Source of the DNA: Anaerolineae bacterium
GTDB taxonomy: Bacteria > Chloroflexota > Anaerolineae > CG2-30-64-16
Direction of reading: 5' to 3'
DNA: 39,131 nucleotides
NCBI GenBank assembly: GCA_025454635.1
Contig: JALOOB010000012.1
Location: 1-39,131 of the forward strand
Position 1 is the first letter of the stretch, and the number at the start of each line of letters is the position of its first letter. Positions 30,791 through 39,131 of the stretch are shown piece by piece. The position numbers and the translations under genes were made by a program. Below the pieces are notes generated by a model. That model saw only the letters and a program-made list of their open reading frames with translations. It was not told where the DNA came from and did no database searches.

Positions 30791-32056
30791 TTACGGCGCG
30801 GGCCGGCGCAGCAGCCACGGACGGGCCGCGCCGAGCGCCAGCCAGTAACCGACCAGAATAACAGCCTCAGTAAAGACGTAGACCCAGGCGACCCCCCGCA
30901 CGCCAAACGCATTAACGATGGCCAGATTGACGAAGACGCTCAGCGCGGCGGCGACACCCTGCACGTACAAGCGGCGAGTCTGCCGGCCCGTCGCGACGAC
31001 CGCGGCAGCCAACGCAAACGTAACGCAGCGCAAGCCCAGCACCAGCGAGAGAATGGCAAGCAAGGGCCCGCTGGCCACGTACTGCGCCCCGTAGAGCCGC
31101 GCCACAACCCAGCTTGCGGAAAGGGCCAGGGCTCCGGCGAGAACCGCGCCCATTACCGTGTTCGCCACCACGAAAAGGCGCAATGTCTGGGCGAACGAGC
31201 GATCGTCGGCCGCGTAGGCGCGCGTGAACACGGGGACCATCACCGAGTACGCGGCTAGCGGCACGAGAAAGAGGGTCGTGGTGATCGTCGACGCAGGGCC
31301 GTAGATGCCTGCCTGCTCAGCGCCGAGAAACTGCGCGACGATGGTCACGTCGACACGCTCGTAGATGAGGGCGAGCATCAGCGAGACGGCAAACGGGGCG
31401 GCCGCCCGCAACATGGGCGCCATCGCAGTCCGCTCAAAGCCAAGCCCGAAGTTGCGGCGAAGTAGGGCGATGCCGACAAGGCAGCCCAGCGCCGAGACGG
31501 CCAGCCGCCCCCACAGAAAGGGCAGCAGATACTGCGCGCCCGCATAGATCAGCGCGAGCGTGACCAGCACGAGCCCGAGTTGGATGGGCGCAATGAGCTT
31601 GAGCGTCACGTCGTTGCGCAGGGTGCTCTTGAAGACACTCCACGCCGTGTTCGTCATGTCATCGGTCCACACAAACAGGGCGGTCGTCATGAGGACGACG
31701 GGCGGGAAGACCTCGGGGTTCAACACGCGCGACGCGAGATACAGCCCGCCCAGCCACAGGAATCCAAGGCTGAGCTTCCAGGTCAGCGTATTGCCGCTCT
31801 GCACCGCAAGTTCGCTCTTCGACGCGTTGCTGCCCCGCCAGAGAATCCAGCTGTCCAGGCCCCAGGAGAAGGCCACCGACGTGAGCCGCGCCAGCGAGAA
31901 GCAGGCGAGGTACTGGCCGTAGGCGCTGGGACCAACCTGGCGCGCGAGCAGGATCAGCGCCACGGCGGTCATCAACCGGGCGAAGCCCATGCCGGAGACC
32001 AGCGCAGCGAAGTTGGCGAGGATTTGCTTGCGACTGGGCAACGCGCCGAGCGCCAT
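30791..32056 (-). CDS. Wzx-like oligosaccharide flippase (MOP superfamily)
   Basis: A 421-residue protein with about 12-14 membrane helices of the polysaccharide_synt/MATE-like fold. It would flip undecaprenyl-linked oligosaccharide to the outer face. Family features are ANFAALVSGMGFARLMTAVA at the N-terminus, LARQVGPSAYGQYLACFSLA in loop 1 and LIYERVDVTIVAQFLGAEQA (about 228-247), then YGPASTITTTLFLVPLAAYS. ATG 32056 lies one base after the stop of the sulfatase-like gene. An upstream extension would be a low-complexity antisense stretch. It is the last gene of the right-hand cluster. No Wzy polymerase is visible in this part of the cluster. Confidence 0.87.
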   Translation of the reverse strand: MALGALPSRKQILANFAALVSGMGFARLMTAVALILLARQVGPSAYGQYLACFSLARLTSVAFSWGLDSWILWRGSNASKSELAVQSGNTLTWKLSLGFLWLGGLYLASRVLNPEVFPPVVLMTTALFVWTDDMTNTAWSVFKSTLRNDVTLKLIAPIQLGLVLVTLALIYAGAQYLLPFLWGRLAVSALGCLVGIALLRRNFGLGFERTAMAPMLRAAAPFAVSLMLALIYERVDVTIVAQFLGAEQAGIYGPASTITTTLFLVPLAAYSVMVPVFTRAYAADDRSFAQTLRLFVVANTVMGAVLAGALALSASWVVARLYGAQYVASGPLLAILSLVLGLRCVTFALAAAVVATGRQTRRLYVQGVAAALSVFVNLAIVNAFGVRGVAWVYVFTEAVILVGYWLALGAARPWLLRRPAP

Positions 32057-32057
32057 G

Positions 32058-33527
32058 TTAGTCCAGGTATCCGAGCGCGCGCAGGCGGGCGGCAACTTCC
32101 GGCGCGACTTCCGGCCGGGCAGCAGGCGCGCTTCCCTCAGTCGACGCCAGCCCAACCTCCGCCCGCCACTGCGCGAGCAGGCCCTGCATCCGCGCCAGTA
32201 GCTCCGGCGCATCGCCGACGCGGTTCACGCTCTCGCCTGGATCGCTCGCAAGATCATACAGCTCCACAACCCCGTCGGAACCGATAATGAGTTTGTGTTG
32301 CCCTGTGCGCACCGACTGGAGGCTGCGGAGGAAAGGCGCAAAGTCCTCGGCGCGGAGGCCATAGCGCGTCAGGAGCTCGTGGTGGGGAACGCGCGGGGCG
32401 CCGTACTCGGAGACGATCCAGGACCGCGCAGCGCCCGCATCCAGCAGCGAGCGCGCGCCGGGCGGGAGCGTCGCGCCGGCAGCCGCAAGCGCCGTGCCGT
32501 AGATGTCGTTCGTCTGCGCGAGGCTGCTGACCCGCTTGCCCTTCTCGATCCCCGGCCCGCGCATGACTAGCGGCACGCGGATTAGCGGCTCGTACAGGCC
32601 GTAGAGGTGGTTCAGGAGACTATGCTCGCCGAGACTCTCGCCGTGATCCGCCACCACAATGGTGAGCGTGTCATCGCTGCGACCCGTGTGCTCCAGCCAG
32701 CGCAGCAACTGCCCCATTGCGTCATCCTGATACGCCACCTCCGCGGCATACAGCTGCCCCCAAACGCGCAACTCGTCGTCGGTCAGCCGCTCCACGCCCG
32801 TGACGTGCCGGTAACAGAGGCGCGTCTGGTCGGCGGCGAGCAGTTTCTCAGCCAGTGGCCAATCGTCGACAAAGCGGCGTGCCCACTCCTGCGGCGGCTT
32901 GTACTCCAGGTGCGCTTCGAGATAATGGACCATCGCGAACCAGGGTCCGCTCTGCTTCGCGATCCACTGCTGCGCCGGCTTGAGCGTGCGTCGCGCGCCG
33001 TAGTCCGCATCTCGCAGCGGCTTCAATCTCCGACTCGCGAGATTAACCGCGTTCTTCAAGGGATTGCCGCGAGCGATGCCTTTGGCCGCGCCAAACAGCA
33101 GGTTCTGTTCGGGGTAGGCCTGGGCGAGAGTGACCTGCGTCAGGTCGGTGTCGGTCTGAAGCACCTGCCACAGCTTGTGGAAATCGTCGAAATCCCTGGT
33201 CAGCCCGAAAGACGCGCTCAGCCAGCTATTCTTGCTGATCGCGAAGGTCGCATACCCTTCAGCGCGCAGGGCGGCAGGCAGGCTCGGATAATCCTGGGAC
33301 AGGACCCGCTTCGCCTCGATGTCCATTTGCGAAGGATAGAGGCCCGTCAGGATCGACGCCATCGCGGGCAGGGTCCACGGCGCGCAGGCAAACGCATTCT
33401 CGAACACGCATCCTTCCGCGGCCAGTTCTCCCAATGCGGGTGTAGATGGCTGTGCCGGGTTATAAGGCGAGCAGTAGTCCGCGCGCGTGGCGTCCAGGAT
33501 AATCAGAAGAATGTTCGGCTGCTTCAT
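32058..33527 (-). CDS. Sulfatase-superfamily enzyme with Thr at the catalytic Cys position
   Basis: A 489-residue protein of the sulfatase/alkaline-phosphatase superfamily. Metal-site motifs are present: ILLIILDATRADY (D12, D17), MVHYLEAHLEY (H201, H206) and VVADHGESLGEH (D294, H295). True sulfatases have C-x-P-S-R, whose Cys becomes formylglycine. Counting back from the conserved ILTG gives T-L-P-A-M, so the nucleophile is probably T52 as in LtaS/OpgB-type phosphotransferases; the nearby C48 is four residues too early. Phosphate-ester or phosphotransfer activity is therefore more likely than sulfate hydrolysis. No signal peptide or membrane helix is seen. The C-terminus LRALGYLD is usual for the group. 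It follows the GT4 at 33562 by 34 bases. Confidence 0.82.
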   Translation of the reverse strand: MKQPNILLIILDATRADYCSPYNPAQPSTPALGELAAEGCVFENAFACAPWTLPAMASILTGLYPSQMDIEAKRVLSQDYPSLPAALRAEGYATFAISKNSWLSASFGLTRDFDDFHKLWQVLQTDTDLTQVTLAQAYPEQNLLFGAAKGIARGNPLKNAVNLASRRLKPLRDADYGARRTLKPAQQWIAKQSGPWFAMVHYLEAHLEYKPPQEWARRFVDDWPLAEKLLAADQTRLCYRHVTGVERLTDDELRVWGQLYAAEVAYQDDAMGQLLRWLEHTGRSDDTLTIVVADHGESLGEHSLLNHLYGLYEPLIRVPLVMRGPGIEKGKRVSSLAQTNDIYGTALAAAGATLPPGARSLLDAGAARSWIVSEYGAPRVPHHELLTRYGLRAEDFAPFLRSLQSVRTGQHKLIIGSDGVVELYDLASDPGESVNRVGDAPELLARMQGLLAQWRAEVGLASTEGSAPAARPEVAPEVAARLRALGYLD

Positions 33528-33561
33528 CTCGTCGTTGCGCTCCAGTAAGGACGGGCCGCGC

Positions 33562-34737
33562 TCACGCGTTCCGCATCAGGTTCCGGTACAGGGCTTCATG
33601 TTGCCGCGCAATTGCCGAAATGTCGAATTGCGCCGCGGCGCGCTGCCGCGCGCGGCCGGCCATTTCGGCTGCCGTCTCAGGTCGCGCCATGATCCACAGG
33701 ATAACCTCGGCCAGCGCCGCGGCATCACCAGGCGGCGCCAGCAATCCGGTTTCGCGGTCTTCGACCAGCTCGACCGTGCCGGACACGCGCGTGGCGACCA
33801 CGGGCACGCGCGCCGCCATCGCCTCCAGAATCGCGGTCGGCAGGCCCTCCCAAAGGGAGGAAGACACAAACAGGTCGAACGCGGGAAGCAGCCGCTCCAC
33901 GTCCTGCCGCGCGCCGGTAAACAGCACGCGCTCAGCGATCCCCAGTTCCGCGGCCAGCGCGCGGAGCGCGTCCGCCAGCTCGCCGCTGCCCACAATAACA
34001 AACCACGCATCGGCCCGCTGCGCAAGCACGCGTTCCGCGGCGCGTAGCAGCGCGTCGAGACCCTTCTGCGGCGCAAGCCGGCCCACTGTGCAGGCCACGT
34101 AGGCATCCGGCGGAATCCCGAGCCCACGGCGGACTTCCGCCCGGTCGGTCGCGTCCCGATGGTCAAACCGGCCGAAGTCGAGGGCGTTGTAGGCGAGGAT
34201 GCCGCGCCGCCCGAGCAGGCGCGCCAGCGGCCGGGCGTCCAGGTTGCTGACCACCTTCTGCGACACACCGAGTTCGGCCCGGTAGACGAACGGGTACAGA
34301 CCGTTCGTGAACACGACGCGCCGCCATGGCCGTTTTGCCCATTCGCGCTCGTTGTGCGCGGTCCGCAGGAGCGCGCGTGCGGCCAGCCCGCGTCGGAGCG
34401 TCAGCGCCACCAGATCGCCGAAGTCGCACTGGCTGTGGATAATGTCAACCGGAGCCGGGAGTTGCGCCCTGAGCGCGCGGATCGAGTCGAGGATATTACG
34501 CAGGGGCGCCGAGTCGTCTTTCGGCGCGCCGACGAACGCTGCCAGCCCTTCCCCGCGCAGCCGCGCAAGCCAGTCCGCCTCAAAAGGCGAATCCCACTGC
34601 CACAGCCCGGCCAGGACCGGCTCGACTTGGTCCCGATCCAGCGCGCGCGCGAGGCTGAGGGTGAAACGCTCCGCGCCCCCCACCGGCCCGCCCACCGCAA
34701 AGCCGTTGATAAGATATAGCACGCGCAGCGGTTTCAT
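33562..34737 (-). CDS. Glycosyltransferase family 4
   Basis: A 391-residue GT-B enzyme. The N-terminus has YLINGFAVGGPVGGAERFTL with the GGAERF helix. The segment VDIIHSQCDFGDLVALTL is followed by RTAHNEREWAKRPWRRVVF and LGVSQKVVSNLDARPLARLL. The donor domain starts near 220 with TVGRLAPQKGLDALLRAA, and E-x7-E lies in SLWEGLPTAILEAMAARVP, followed by ELVEDRETGLLAPPGD. It is a clear paralogue of the GT4 at 36047-37249, which shares HNEREWxKRP and SQxxxxNLDxRPLAR. ATG 34737 overlaps the upstream stop by one base as TGATG. The substrate is unknown. Confidence 0.9.
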   Translation of the reverse strand: MKPLRVLYLINGFAVGGPVGGAERFTLSLARALDRDQVEPVLAGLWQWDSPFEADWLARLRGEGLAAFVGAPKDDSAPLRNILDSIRALRAQLPAPVDIIHSQCDFGDLVALTLRRGLAARALLRTAHNEREWAKRPWRRVVFTNGLYPFVYRAELGVSQKVVSNLDARPLARLLGRRGILAYNALDFGRFDHRDATDRAEVRRGLGIPPDAYVACTVGRLAPQKGLDALLRAAERVLAQRADAWFVIVGSGELADALRALAAELGIAERVLFTGARQDVERLLPAFDLFVSSSLWEGLPTAILEAMAARVPVVATRVSGTVELVEDRETGLLAPPGDAAALAEVILWIMARPETAAEMAGRARQRAAAQFDISAIARQHEALYRNLMRNA

Positions 34738-36050
34738 CAACGTCCTCGCGCGCTCGGGCCCGCGCCCAACTGCCCGAAGTCAGCCGCGATAGCCGCGACC
34801 GCCGCACGCGCTTCTTCCTGGAGCGCAGGCAGCCGCGCGTCGATCTCCGCGCGCACCTCTGCGCGGCGCTGCCACAGCGCTTCGAGCCGCGCCGACAGCA
34901 GCCCCGCATCGACCTCCTCGATGTCGATCACCCACTCGCTCAGCCCCAGCATCTTGAAGATGCCGTGCGTCTTGTACTGGTAGGCGATCGCCACGGCGAC
35001 CGTCCCGGCGGTCAGCGCGAAAATGTTGGAGTGGAGCCGCGTGCCGATGAACGCGTCCATCTGCCCATACGCGGCGCGCAACTGCCCGGGCGACCAGACC
35101 GCATCGACAAGAACGACCCGCTCGCTCGCAGCCGTCACAAGCTGCGCTACCCGCGCGGCGGGCCGGCGGTCGTCCTCCGCCTGGCTCGGCCCGGTTACCT
35201 GCGGAAAGAGAAACACCGTGCCCCCATGCCGCGCGAGGAACTCGGACACCGCAGCCGCTACTGCCTGCTCGTAGCCGGCCTGTCTCGCAAACCGGCGGTT
35301 AAGCGCGCCCCAGTCGATGACTGTTGCGCCCACATACGGTCGCGGGAGGTCCTCCCCTCGCGCGAGCGCCTCAAACGGCCGGAGATCGCCCGCGCCGCGA
35401 AACAGAAACGCGATGTCGGGCAGGACGCGGCAGCGTTCGCGCGGGATGCCCAACGAGGCGACGGTCGCCAGTGATGTCTCGTCCCGCACTGAAACGAAGC
35501 GCATTCGCCTGAGCACCCAGCCCAGCGACCAGCGTTCGCGCCGCCGGGTGAGCGGACCGATCGTCTGCGGCATCATGTAGAGCGGCTTGCCCGCCAGCCA
35601 GCCGTGGGCAAGCGCGTAGACGGACAGCAGGAAGGGAATCCCCAGGCCCGACGTGCTGAAGAAGAAGTTGCCCGGACAGCTCACGACGAAATCCGACTCG
35701 CGATACGCAAGCAGCAGCTCGCGGCGCGCCGGGTCCTTCGGCAGCGGCCAGGGACGCCCCAGGTAGCGGCCGGTCAGCGCGACGAGCCAGCTCTGAACCG
35801 CCCACACGGGCAGCCACAGCAGGCGACTTCTCCGCCATCCGCCACCCTTGTCGCCCGCGGCCTTGAACCAACCGGTGAACGAGCCGGCGTACCGCGCGCC
35901 AGGACACGCCTCCGCGCCCCGCGCATCGTTGATCGCAACGGTGATCTCGCTCCCCGGAAAGGTGGCGCGCAGTTCTTCCAGGGTCACTTCCAGCAGGACC
36001 CGGTCGCCCGCGTTCTCCGCCGAGTGGACGTTCGTGACGAGTATCTTCAC
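34737..36050 (-). CDS. Polysaccharide pyruvyl transferase family protein
   Basis: A 437-residue enzyme of the PS_pyruv_trans family (CsaB-like), which adds a pyruvyl ketal from phosphoenolpyruvate to a sugar. The N-terminus KILVTNVHSAENAGDRVLLE carries the N-x-G-D element. The middle has SDFVVSCPGNFFFSTSGLG and YMMPQTIGPLTRRRERW. RFVSVRDETSLATVASLGI precedes the catalytic-type loop DAFIGTRLHSNIFALTAGT (about 332-350, with R338 and H340), then YQYKTHGIFKMLGL. GTG 36050 overlaps the upstream stop as GTGA. It lies between two paralogous GT4 genes. In CsaB systems pyruvylated wall polymers anchor SLH-domain S-layer proteins; no SLH domain is seen in this window. Confidence 0.9.
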   Translation of the reverse strand: MKILVTNVHSAENAGDRVLLEVTLEELRATFPGSEITVAINDARGAEACPGARYAGSFTGWFKAAGDKGGGWRRSRLLWLPVWAVQSWLVALTGRYLGRPWPLPKDPARRELLLAYRESDFVVSCPGNFFFSTSGLGIPFLLSVYALAHGWLAGKPLYMMPQTIGPLTRRRERWSLGWVLRRMRFVSVRDETSLATVASLGIPRERCRVLPDIAFLFRGAGDLRPFEALARGEDLPRPYVGATVIDWGALNRRFARQAGYEQAVAAAVSEFLARHGGTVFLFPQVTGPSQAEDDRRPAARVAQLVTAASERVVLVDAVWSPGQLRAAYGQMDAFIGTRLHSNIFALTAGTVAVAIAYQYKTHGIFKMLGLSEWVIDIEEVDAGLLSARLEALWQRRAEVRAEIDARLPALQEEARAAVAAIAADFGQLGAGPSARGR

Positions 36051-37249
36051 GTCCGAGCCGTCCCTCGCTCGCCCATCAGGCTCTCATAGAAGTCGGCGTA
36101 GCGCGCGGCCACCGAGTCGAGCGAGTAGGAGGCCTGCGCGCGTTCGAGCGCCCGCGCGGCCATCTCGGCTGCGGGCGCTGCGCCGTTCGCCATCCTTAAA
36201 ATGGCCTGGGCCAGCGCCGGGGGATCCTCCGGCGGAACCAGCAGCCCGGAAACGCCATCCTCGATCAACTCGCTGTTCCCCGACACCCGCGTCGCCACGA
36301 CCGGCGCCCCCGACGCGATGGCCTCCAGCACCACGGTCGGCAGCCCTTCATAGCGCGACGGGGAGACAAACAGGTCGAACGTCCGCAGCAGCTCGGCCAC
36401 GTCCGGCCGCGCGCCGGTCAGGGTCAGCGCATCCGCAACTCCCAGCGCCCGCGCCTGTTCGACCAGCGCCTCCCGCTGCGCGCCCGCGCCCACCAGGACG
36501 AAGCGAGCGCGCGGGCACTCCGCCAGGACCGCGGGGATCGCGGCCAGAAGCGTGTCGTACCCCTTCTGCGGAACGAGGCGTCCGACGCTGCCGACGACGA
36601 AGGCATCGGAGGGGAGACCCAAGCTCTCGCGCTTCTGCCTCCGGTCCACCCTGACCTGCGTGAAGCGCTCGAAGTTGAGGGCGTTCGGAATGTACAACGC
36701 GCTTTTTCCGAGCGCGCGCGCAAGCGGCCGCCGGTCGAGGTTGTCCGCGGCGCGCTGCGAGACCGCGAGGTCGGCCCCGAAGAACCAGGGATAGACGAAA
36801 TTGGGGAACAGCTTGCCCCACAGCGGCCGCTTGCCCCATTCGCGCTCGTTGTGAACTGTCCGCACGAGGTGTCGCGCGCCGACCTGCCGCCGCACGGCAA
36901 TGGCCGCAAGATCGCTGAACTCGCCGTGGCTGTGCGCAATATCGACCGTGTCGCGCAGTTCGCGACGCAGGCCGGCCAGCCCCGCCACGCAACTCCGGTA
37001 CGCGCCGCTCTCGTCCCACGGTGCGGCAACCACTGTGGGAATCCCGGCTTCGGTCAGAGCAGCAGCCCGCGGCCCTTCGAACGGCGTGCCGTAATCCCAG
37101 ATCGCTGCGATGCTGGCCTGAACGCGCTGCGGATCAAATGCCTGCGCGAGCTCGGTCACAAAGCGCGCCACGCCGCCCGACACCGATTCCAGCGCGAGGC
37201 CGGAGATCAATTCGAGGACGCGCACGGGACGGGAGCGCACGGGCGTCAT
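36047..37249 (-). CDS. Glycosyltransferase family 4
   Basis: A 400-residue GT-B enzyme. The acceptor domain opens with VRVLELISGLALESVSGGVA, where GGVARF replaces GGAERF, then VDIAHSHGEFSDLAAIAV and RTVHNEREWGKRPLWGKLF. The donor domain starts near 225 with SVGRLVPQKGYDTLLAAI, and E-x7-E lies in PSRYEGLPTVVLEAIASG, followed by ELIEDGVSGLLVPPED. It shares its order of motifs with the GT4 at 33562-34737, so the pair probably arose by duplication around the pyruvyl transferase gene. The ATG overlaps the upstream stop as ATGA, and the end overlaps the next gene as GTGA. Confidence 0.9.
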   Translation of the reverse strand: MTPVRSRPVRVLELISGLALESVSGGVARFVTELAQAFDPQRVQASIAAIWDYGTPFEGPRAAALTEAGIPTVVAAPWDESGAYRSCVAGLAGLRRELRDTVDIAHSHGEFSDLAAIAVRRQVGARHLVRTVHNEREWGKRPLWGKLFPNFVYPWFFGADLAVSQRAADNLDRRPLARALGKSALYIPNALNFERFTQVRVDRRQKRESLGLPSDAFVVGSVGRLVPQKGYDTLLAAIPAVLAECPRARFVLVGAGAQREALVEQARALGVADALTLTGARPDVAELLRTFDLFVSPSRYEGLPTVVLEAIASGAPVVATRVSGNSELIEDGVSGLLVPPEDPPALAQAILRMANGAAPAAEMAARALERAQASYSLDSVAARYADFYESLMGERGTART

Positions 37250-38460
37250 GAGCGGAGCGCGCCTTCGTAGATCTGCTCGAAGCGCGCGGCCACGTTGCGC
37301 CAGTTGAACTCGCGCTCGACCGCCCGCCGCGCGCCCGCGCCCAGCGCCGCGCGCAAGAGGGGCTGTTCGAGCACAGTGGCCAGCGCGTCCGCCAGCGCAG
37401 GGGCGTCGTATTCCGGGACGAGCATCCCCGTTTCCCCCGGCTTAACCACCAGTTCCATCCCCGCAACCCGACTTGCGACCACCGGCCGCCCCGCGGCCAT
37501 TGCTTCAAGCACCGTGGTCGGCAGCCCGTCCACATTGCCGTTCTCGTCGTGAACCGAAGGCGCGACGAAGACGTCGCACGCGGCTAGGAGCTCGGGGATG
37601 CGATTCCACTCGACCGGCCCGGCGAACTCGACCCGCTCCGCAATGCCGAGTTCCGCCGCCTGCGTCCTGAGCGGCTCCAACTCCGGGCCCCCGCCCGCAA
37701 TGACGCACCGCGCGAGCGGCGCGCGCGCAAAGACCGCGGGCAGCGCCTGGAGCAGGACATTCAAGCCCTTCTTCTTGACCAAGCGCCCCAGGCTCAGGAT
37801 GATCTGCGCATCGGCCGTGATGCCCAGTTGGCCGCGCGCTTCCGAGCGCTCCGCGATGAAGCGCGCAGGGTCCGCGCCCCAGGGAAGCAGGTGCAGCGCA
37901 CTGGGCCGCGCGCCGAGCGCGCACGCATGGCTCGCGATCTCCTCGCTGCACGCGGTCACCCCGGCCGCGCGCCGCATCGTCCAGCCCGCCACCTTGCCGA
38001 GGAGCGGCTTGCGGACGGAGAAGAAGATGTCGGAGCCGTGCAGGCTGATCACGAGCGGGCGCTTCGTCACGCCTGCGGTCAGCGCCGCCACCGCGCCGTT
38101 CGGGATCACCCAGTGCGCGTGGACGATGTCGTACCGGCGCCGCCGGTGCAGCGACAGCAGCGCGCGCGCTTCGTTGAGCGCAAACAGCGGCGCCAGCGCA
38201 TACGACACGGGCACGAGCGCGGTGTCGCTCACCATGGCCTCCGAATAGCCCATGATGGCGAGCGACGAGGGCCACACATAGCGAAACGCGGTCACCCCGA
38301 TCTTGTCATTCGCAGGCAGTCGCAGGTCGGGATGGTGCGGGATCAGGACGTCGACCTCGTGGCCGCGGTCGACCAGCGCCTCGGCCATGGATCGAATGAA
38401 GCGAGCGGAGCCGTCGGTGGCGTGCTTGGGGAATGACGATGCGACAAAGCAGATGCGCAT
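37246..38460 (-). CDS. Glycosyltransferase family 4
   Basis: A GT-B enzyme of about 404 residues. The N-terminus is MRICFVASSFPKHATDGSAR, with GSARFIRSMAEALVDRGHEV as the acceptor helix. VHAHWVIPNGAVAALTAG and SLHGSDIFFSVRKPLLGKVA follow. The donor domain starts near 205 with SLGRLVKKKGLNVLLQAL. The donor motif carries an acidic insertion, VHDENGNVDGLPTTVLEAMA, seen in a known subgroup of GT4. ATG 38460 is preferred, five bases after the upstream stop. A TTG at 38469 would overlap that stop as TTGA and is a possible alternative; neither has a clear ribosome site. Part of the right-hand glycan operon. Confidence 0.88.
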   Translation of the reverse strand: MRICFVASSFPKHATDGSARFIRSMAEALVDRGHEVDVLIPHHPDLRLPANDKIGVTAFRYVWPSSLAIMGYSEAMVSDTALVPVSYALAPLFALNEARALLSLHRRRRYDIVHAHWVIPNGAVAALTAGVTKRPLVISLHGSDIFFSVRKPLLGKVAGWTMRRAAGVTACSEEIASHACALGARPSALHLLPWGADPARFIAERSEARGQLGITADAQIILSLGRLVKKKGLNVLLQALPAVFARAPLARCVIAGGGPELEPLRTQAAELGIAERVEFAGPVEWNRIPELLAACDVFVAPSVHDENGNVDGLPTTVLEAMAAGRPVVASRVAGMELVVKPGETGMLVPEYDAPALADALATVLEQPLLRAALGAGARRAVEREFNWRNVAARFEQIYEGALRS

Positions 38461-38465
38461 GTTGC

Positions 38466-39131
38466 TCAACCGCGACGGAGCGCAGCGGGCGGCTCACTCC
38501 GAATGCGACCGGCATCGTTGGCCGAGACGCGCTGCCGGTAAACCACCTCTTCCATCATCTTGCGGTTCATGCTAACCAGGTCCGCAACCAGCCCGATCAG
38601 GCCAACTTGAAATCCGACGATCGCTAAAATGGCCGCGAGGATGAGCGATTGCACGTGGCCTGAGCCCGAGCCGCCAAGATAGAAATAGAGGAACCTCAGC
38701 CCGAGGAGCAGCGCCGCGCCGAGCAGCGCCGCGCCGAGCGTCATGAACACGCGCAGTGGCCTGTACATCGTGTAGAACCTGACGATCGTGATGATCGACA
38801 GCATCAGGAAGGAGGGGATACTCCGGATCAGGCGGGACTTGCGCGTCTGGCTGTTGGTCCGGATCGGCGTGAAGGCAACCTTCATACCGCGCTGACCCGC
38901 CTGAATCAGCGTTTCGAGCGTGTAAGTGTACTCGCTCAGCACGTTGAGGCGCAGCGCAGCCTCCCGGCTGAACGCTCGAAAACCGCTGGTCGCGTCGGGA
39001 ATCGGCACGCCCGCCGCCCGCTGCACGACCCAGCTCCCGAACCGTTGCAGGAACCGCTTAACTGGCGAAAACTCCGCATGCGCAGCCACCCCGCGATCCC
39101 CAACGACGATGTCGGCCTCACACGCCAGGAT
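38466..39131 (-). CDS. Glycosyltransferase family 2 with C-terminal membrane segments, N-terminus beyond window
   Basis: The open frame runs off the right edge, so the N-terminal nucleotide-binding half is missing and 221 residues are seen. The visible part begins [12 protein letters not shown] and then [18 protein letters not shown], the end of a GT-A domain of the polyprenol-phosphate-sugar synthase (DPM1-like) type. [19 protein letters not shown] and [20 protein letters not shown] follow. Two helices (about 118-140 and 145-175 of the visible part) end in a basic tail with [18 protein letters not shown] at 39089 is inside the domain and not the true start. It is the first visible gene of the right-hand minus-strand operon. 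It may make the polyprenyl-phosphate sugar used by the GT-C-type enzymes, which is inference. Confidence 0.87.
   Translation of the reverse strand: MLACEADIVVGDRGVAAHAEFSPVKRFLQRFGSWVVQRAAGVPIPDATSGFRAFSREAALRLNVLSEYTYTLETLIQAGQRGMKVAFTPIRTNSQTRKSRLIRSIPSFLMLSIITIVRFYTMYRPLRVFMTLGAALLGAALLLGLRFLYFYLGGSGSGHVQSLILAAILAIVGFQVGLIGLVADLVSMNRKMMEEVVYRQRVSANDAGRIRSEPPAALRRG

Noticed and set aside
33380-33388. Cys of the CAP sequence as formylglycine site of the sulfatase-like gene
   Set aside because: It is four residues out of register with the conserved ILTG segment and is not followed by S/P-x-R; Thr fits the catalytic position.
1-39131. CRISPR array, tRNA, rRNA, insertion sequence or phage genes
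   Set aside because: All intergenic gaps were read (the longest are 226, 190, 174, 163, 143 and 136 bases). None contains regularly spaced repeats, a cloverleaf, or transposase or integrase remnants.

Overview
The window looks like chromosomal DNA of a GC-rich bacterium, most likely a member of the Chloroflexota (Anaerolineae or a relative, perhaps from a metagenome). Four things suggest this: a LiaF/toast-rack membrane protein pair, FG-GAP and BACON secreted proteins, two secreted proteins ending in a YLPL-like tail, and small coiled-coil proteins interleaved with glycosyltransferases. The assignment rests on gene content and style, not on a marker gene. No tRNA, rRNA, CRISPR array, transposase or phage gene was seen.

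Region 1 (1-6389): a membrane protein cut by the left edge is divergent from two plus-strand membrane proteins (728-2331, the second LiaF-like) that end at a strong terminator. A four-gene plus-strand operon follows: ABC ATPase, ABC-2 permease, UbiA prenyltransferase, second ABC-2 permease (2506-6389).

Region 2 (6386-26873, all minus strand): a large surface-glycan locus with an ABC-type exporter. Read in its own direction it encodes a GT4 glycosyltransferase, the permease Wzm, a secreted clan GH-A-like protein, a GT39-like membrane transferase and the ATPase Wzt with a C-terminal glycan-binding domain. Next come three modules in which a small coiled-coil protein is followed directly by a GT4 enzyme; a large GT-C-like membrane transferase lies after the first module. 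One more GT4, a 1009-residue multidomain secreted beta-propeller protein and two final GT4 genes complete it. Two of these genes carry single-base-type frameshifts. Most junctions overlap by a few bases or are nearly abutting, so translation is probably coupled.

Region 3 (27010-30778): a sulfotransferase and a lipoprotein on the minus strand are divergent from a plus-strand secreted protein made of four Ig-like repeats. That gene has its own promoter candidate, a strong ribosome site and a strong terminator, so it may be an abundant surface or S-layer-like protein. A TylF-type O-methyltransferase follows.

Region 4 (30791-39131, minus strand, entering from beyond the right edge): a second glycan cluster of a different type. 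It holds a GT2 enzyme cut by the edge, three GT4 enzymes, a polysaccharide pyruvyl transferase, a sulfatase-superfamily enzyme with Thr in place of the catalytic Cys, and a Wzx-like flippase.

Taken together the window encodes assembly, decoration (methyl, sulfate, pyruvyl, possibly phospho groups) and export of at least two cell-surface glycans, plus candidate surface proteins that might carry or bind them. The most novel element is the repeated coiled-coil/GT4 pair, which may be an undescribed scaffold or chain-length system for an ABC-transporter-dependent glycan.
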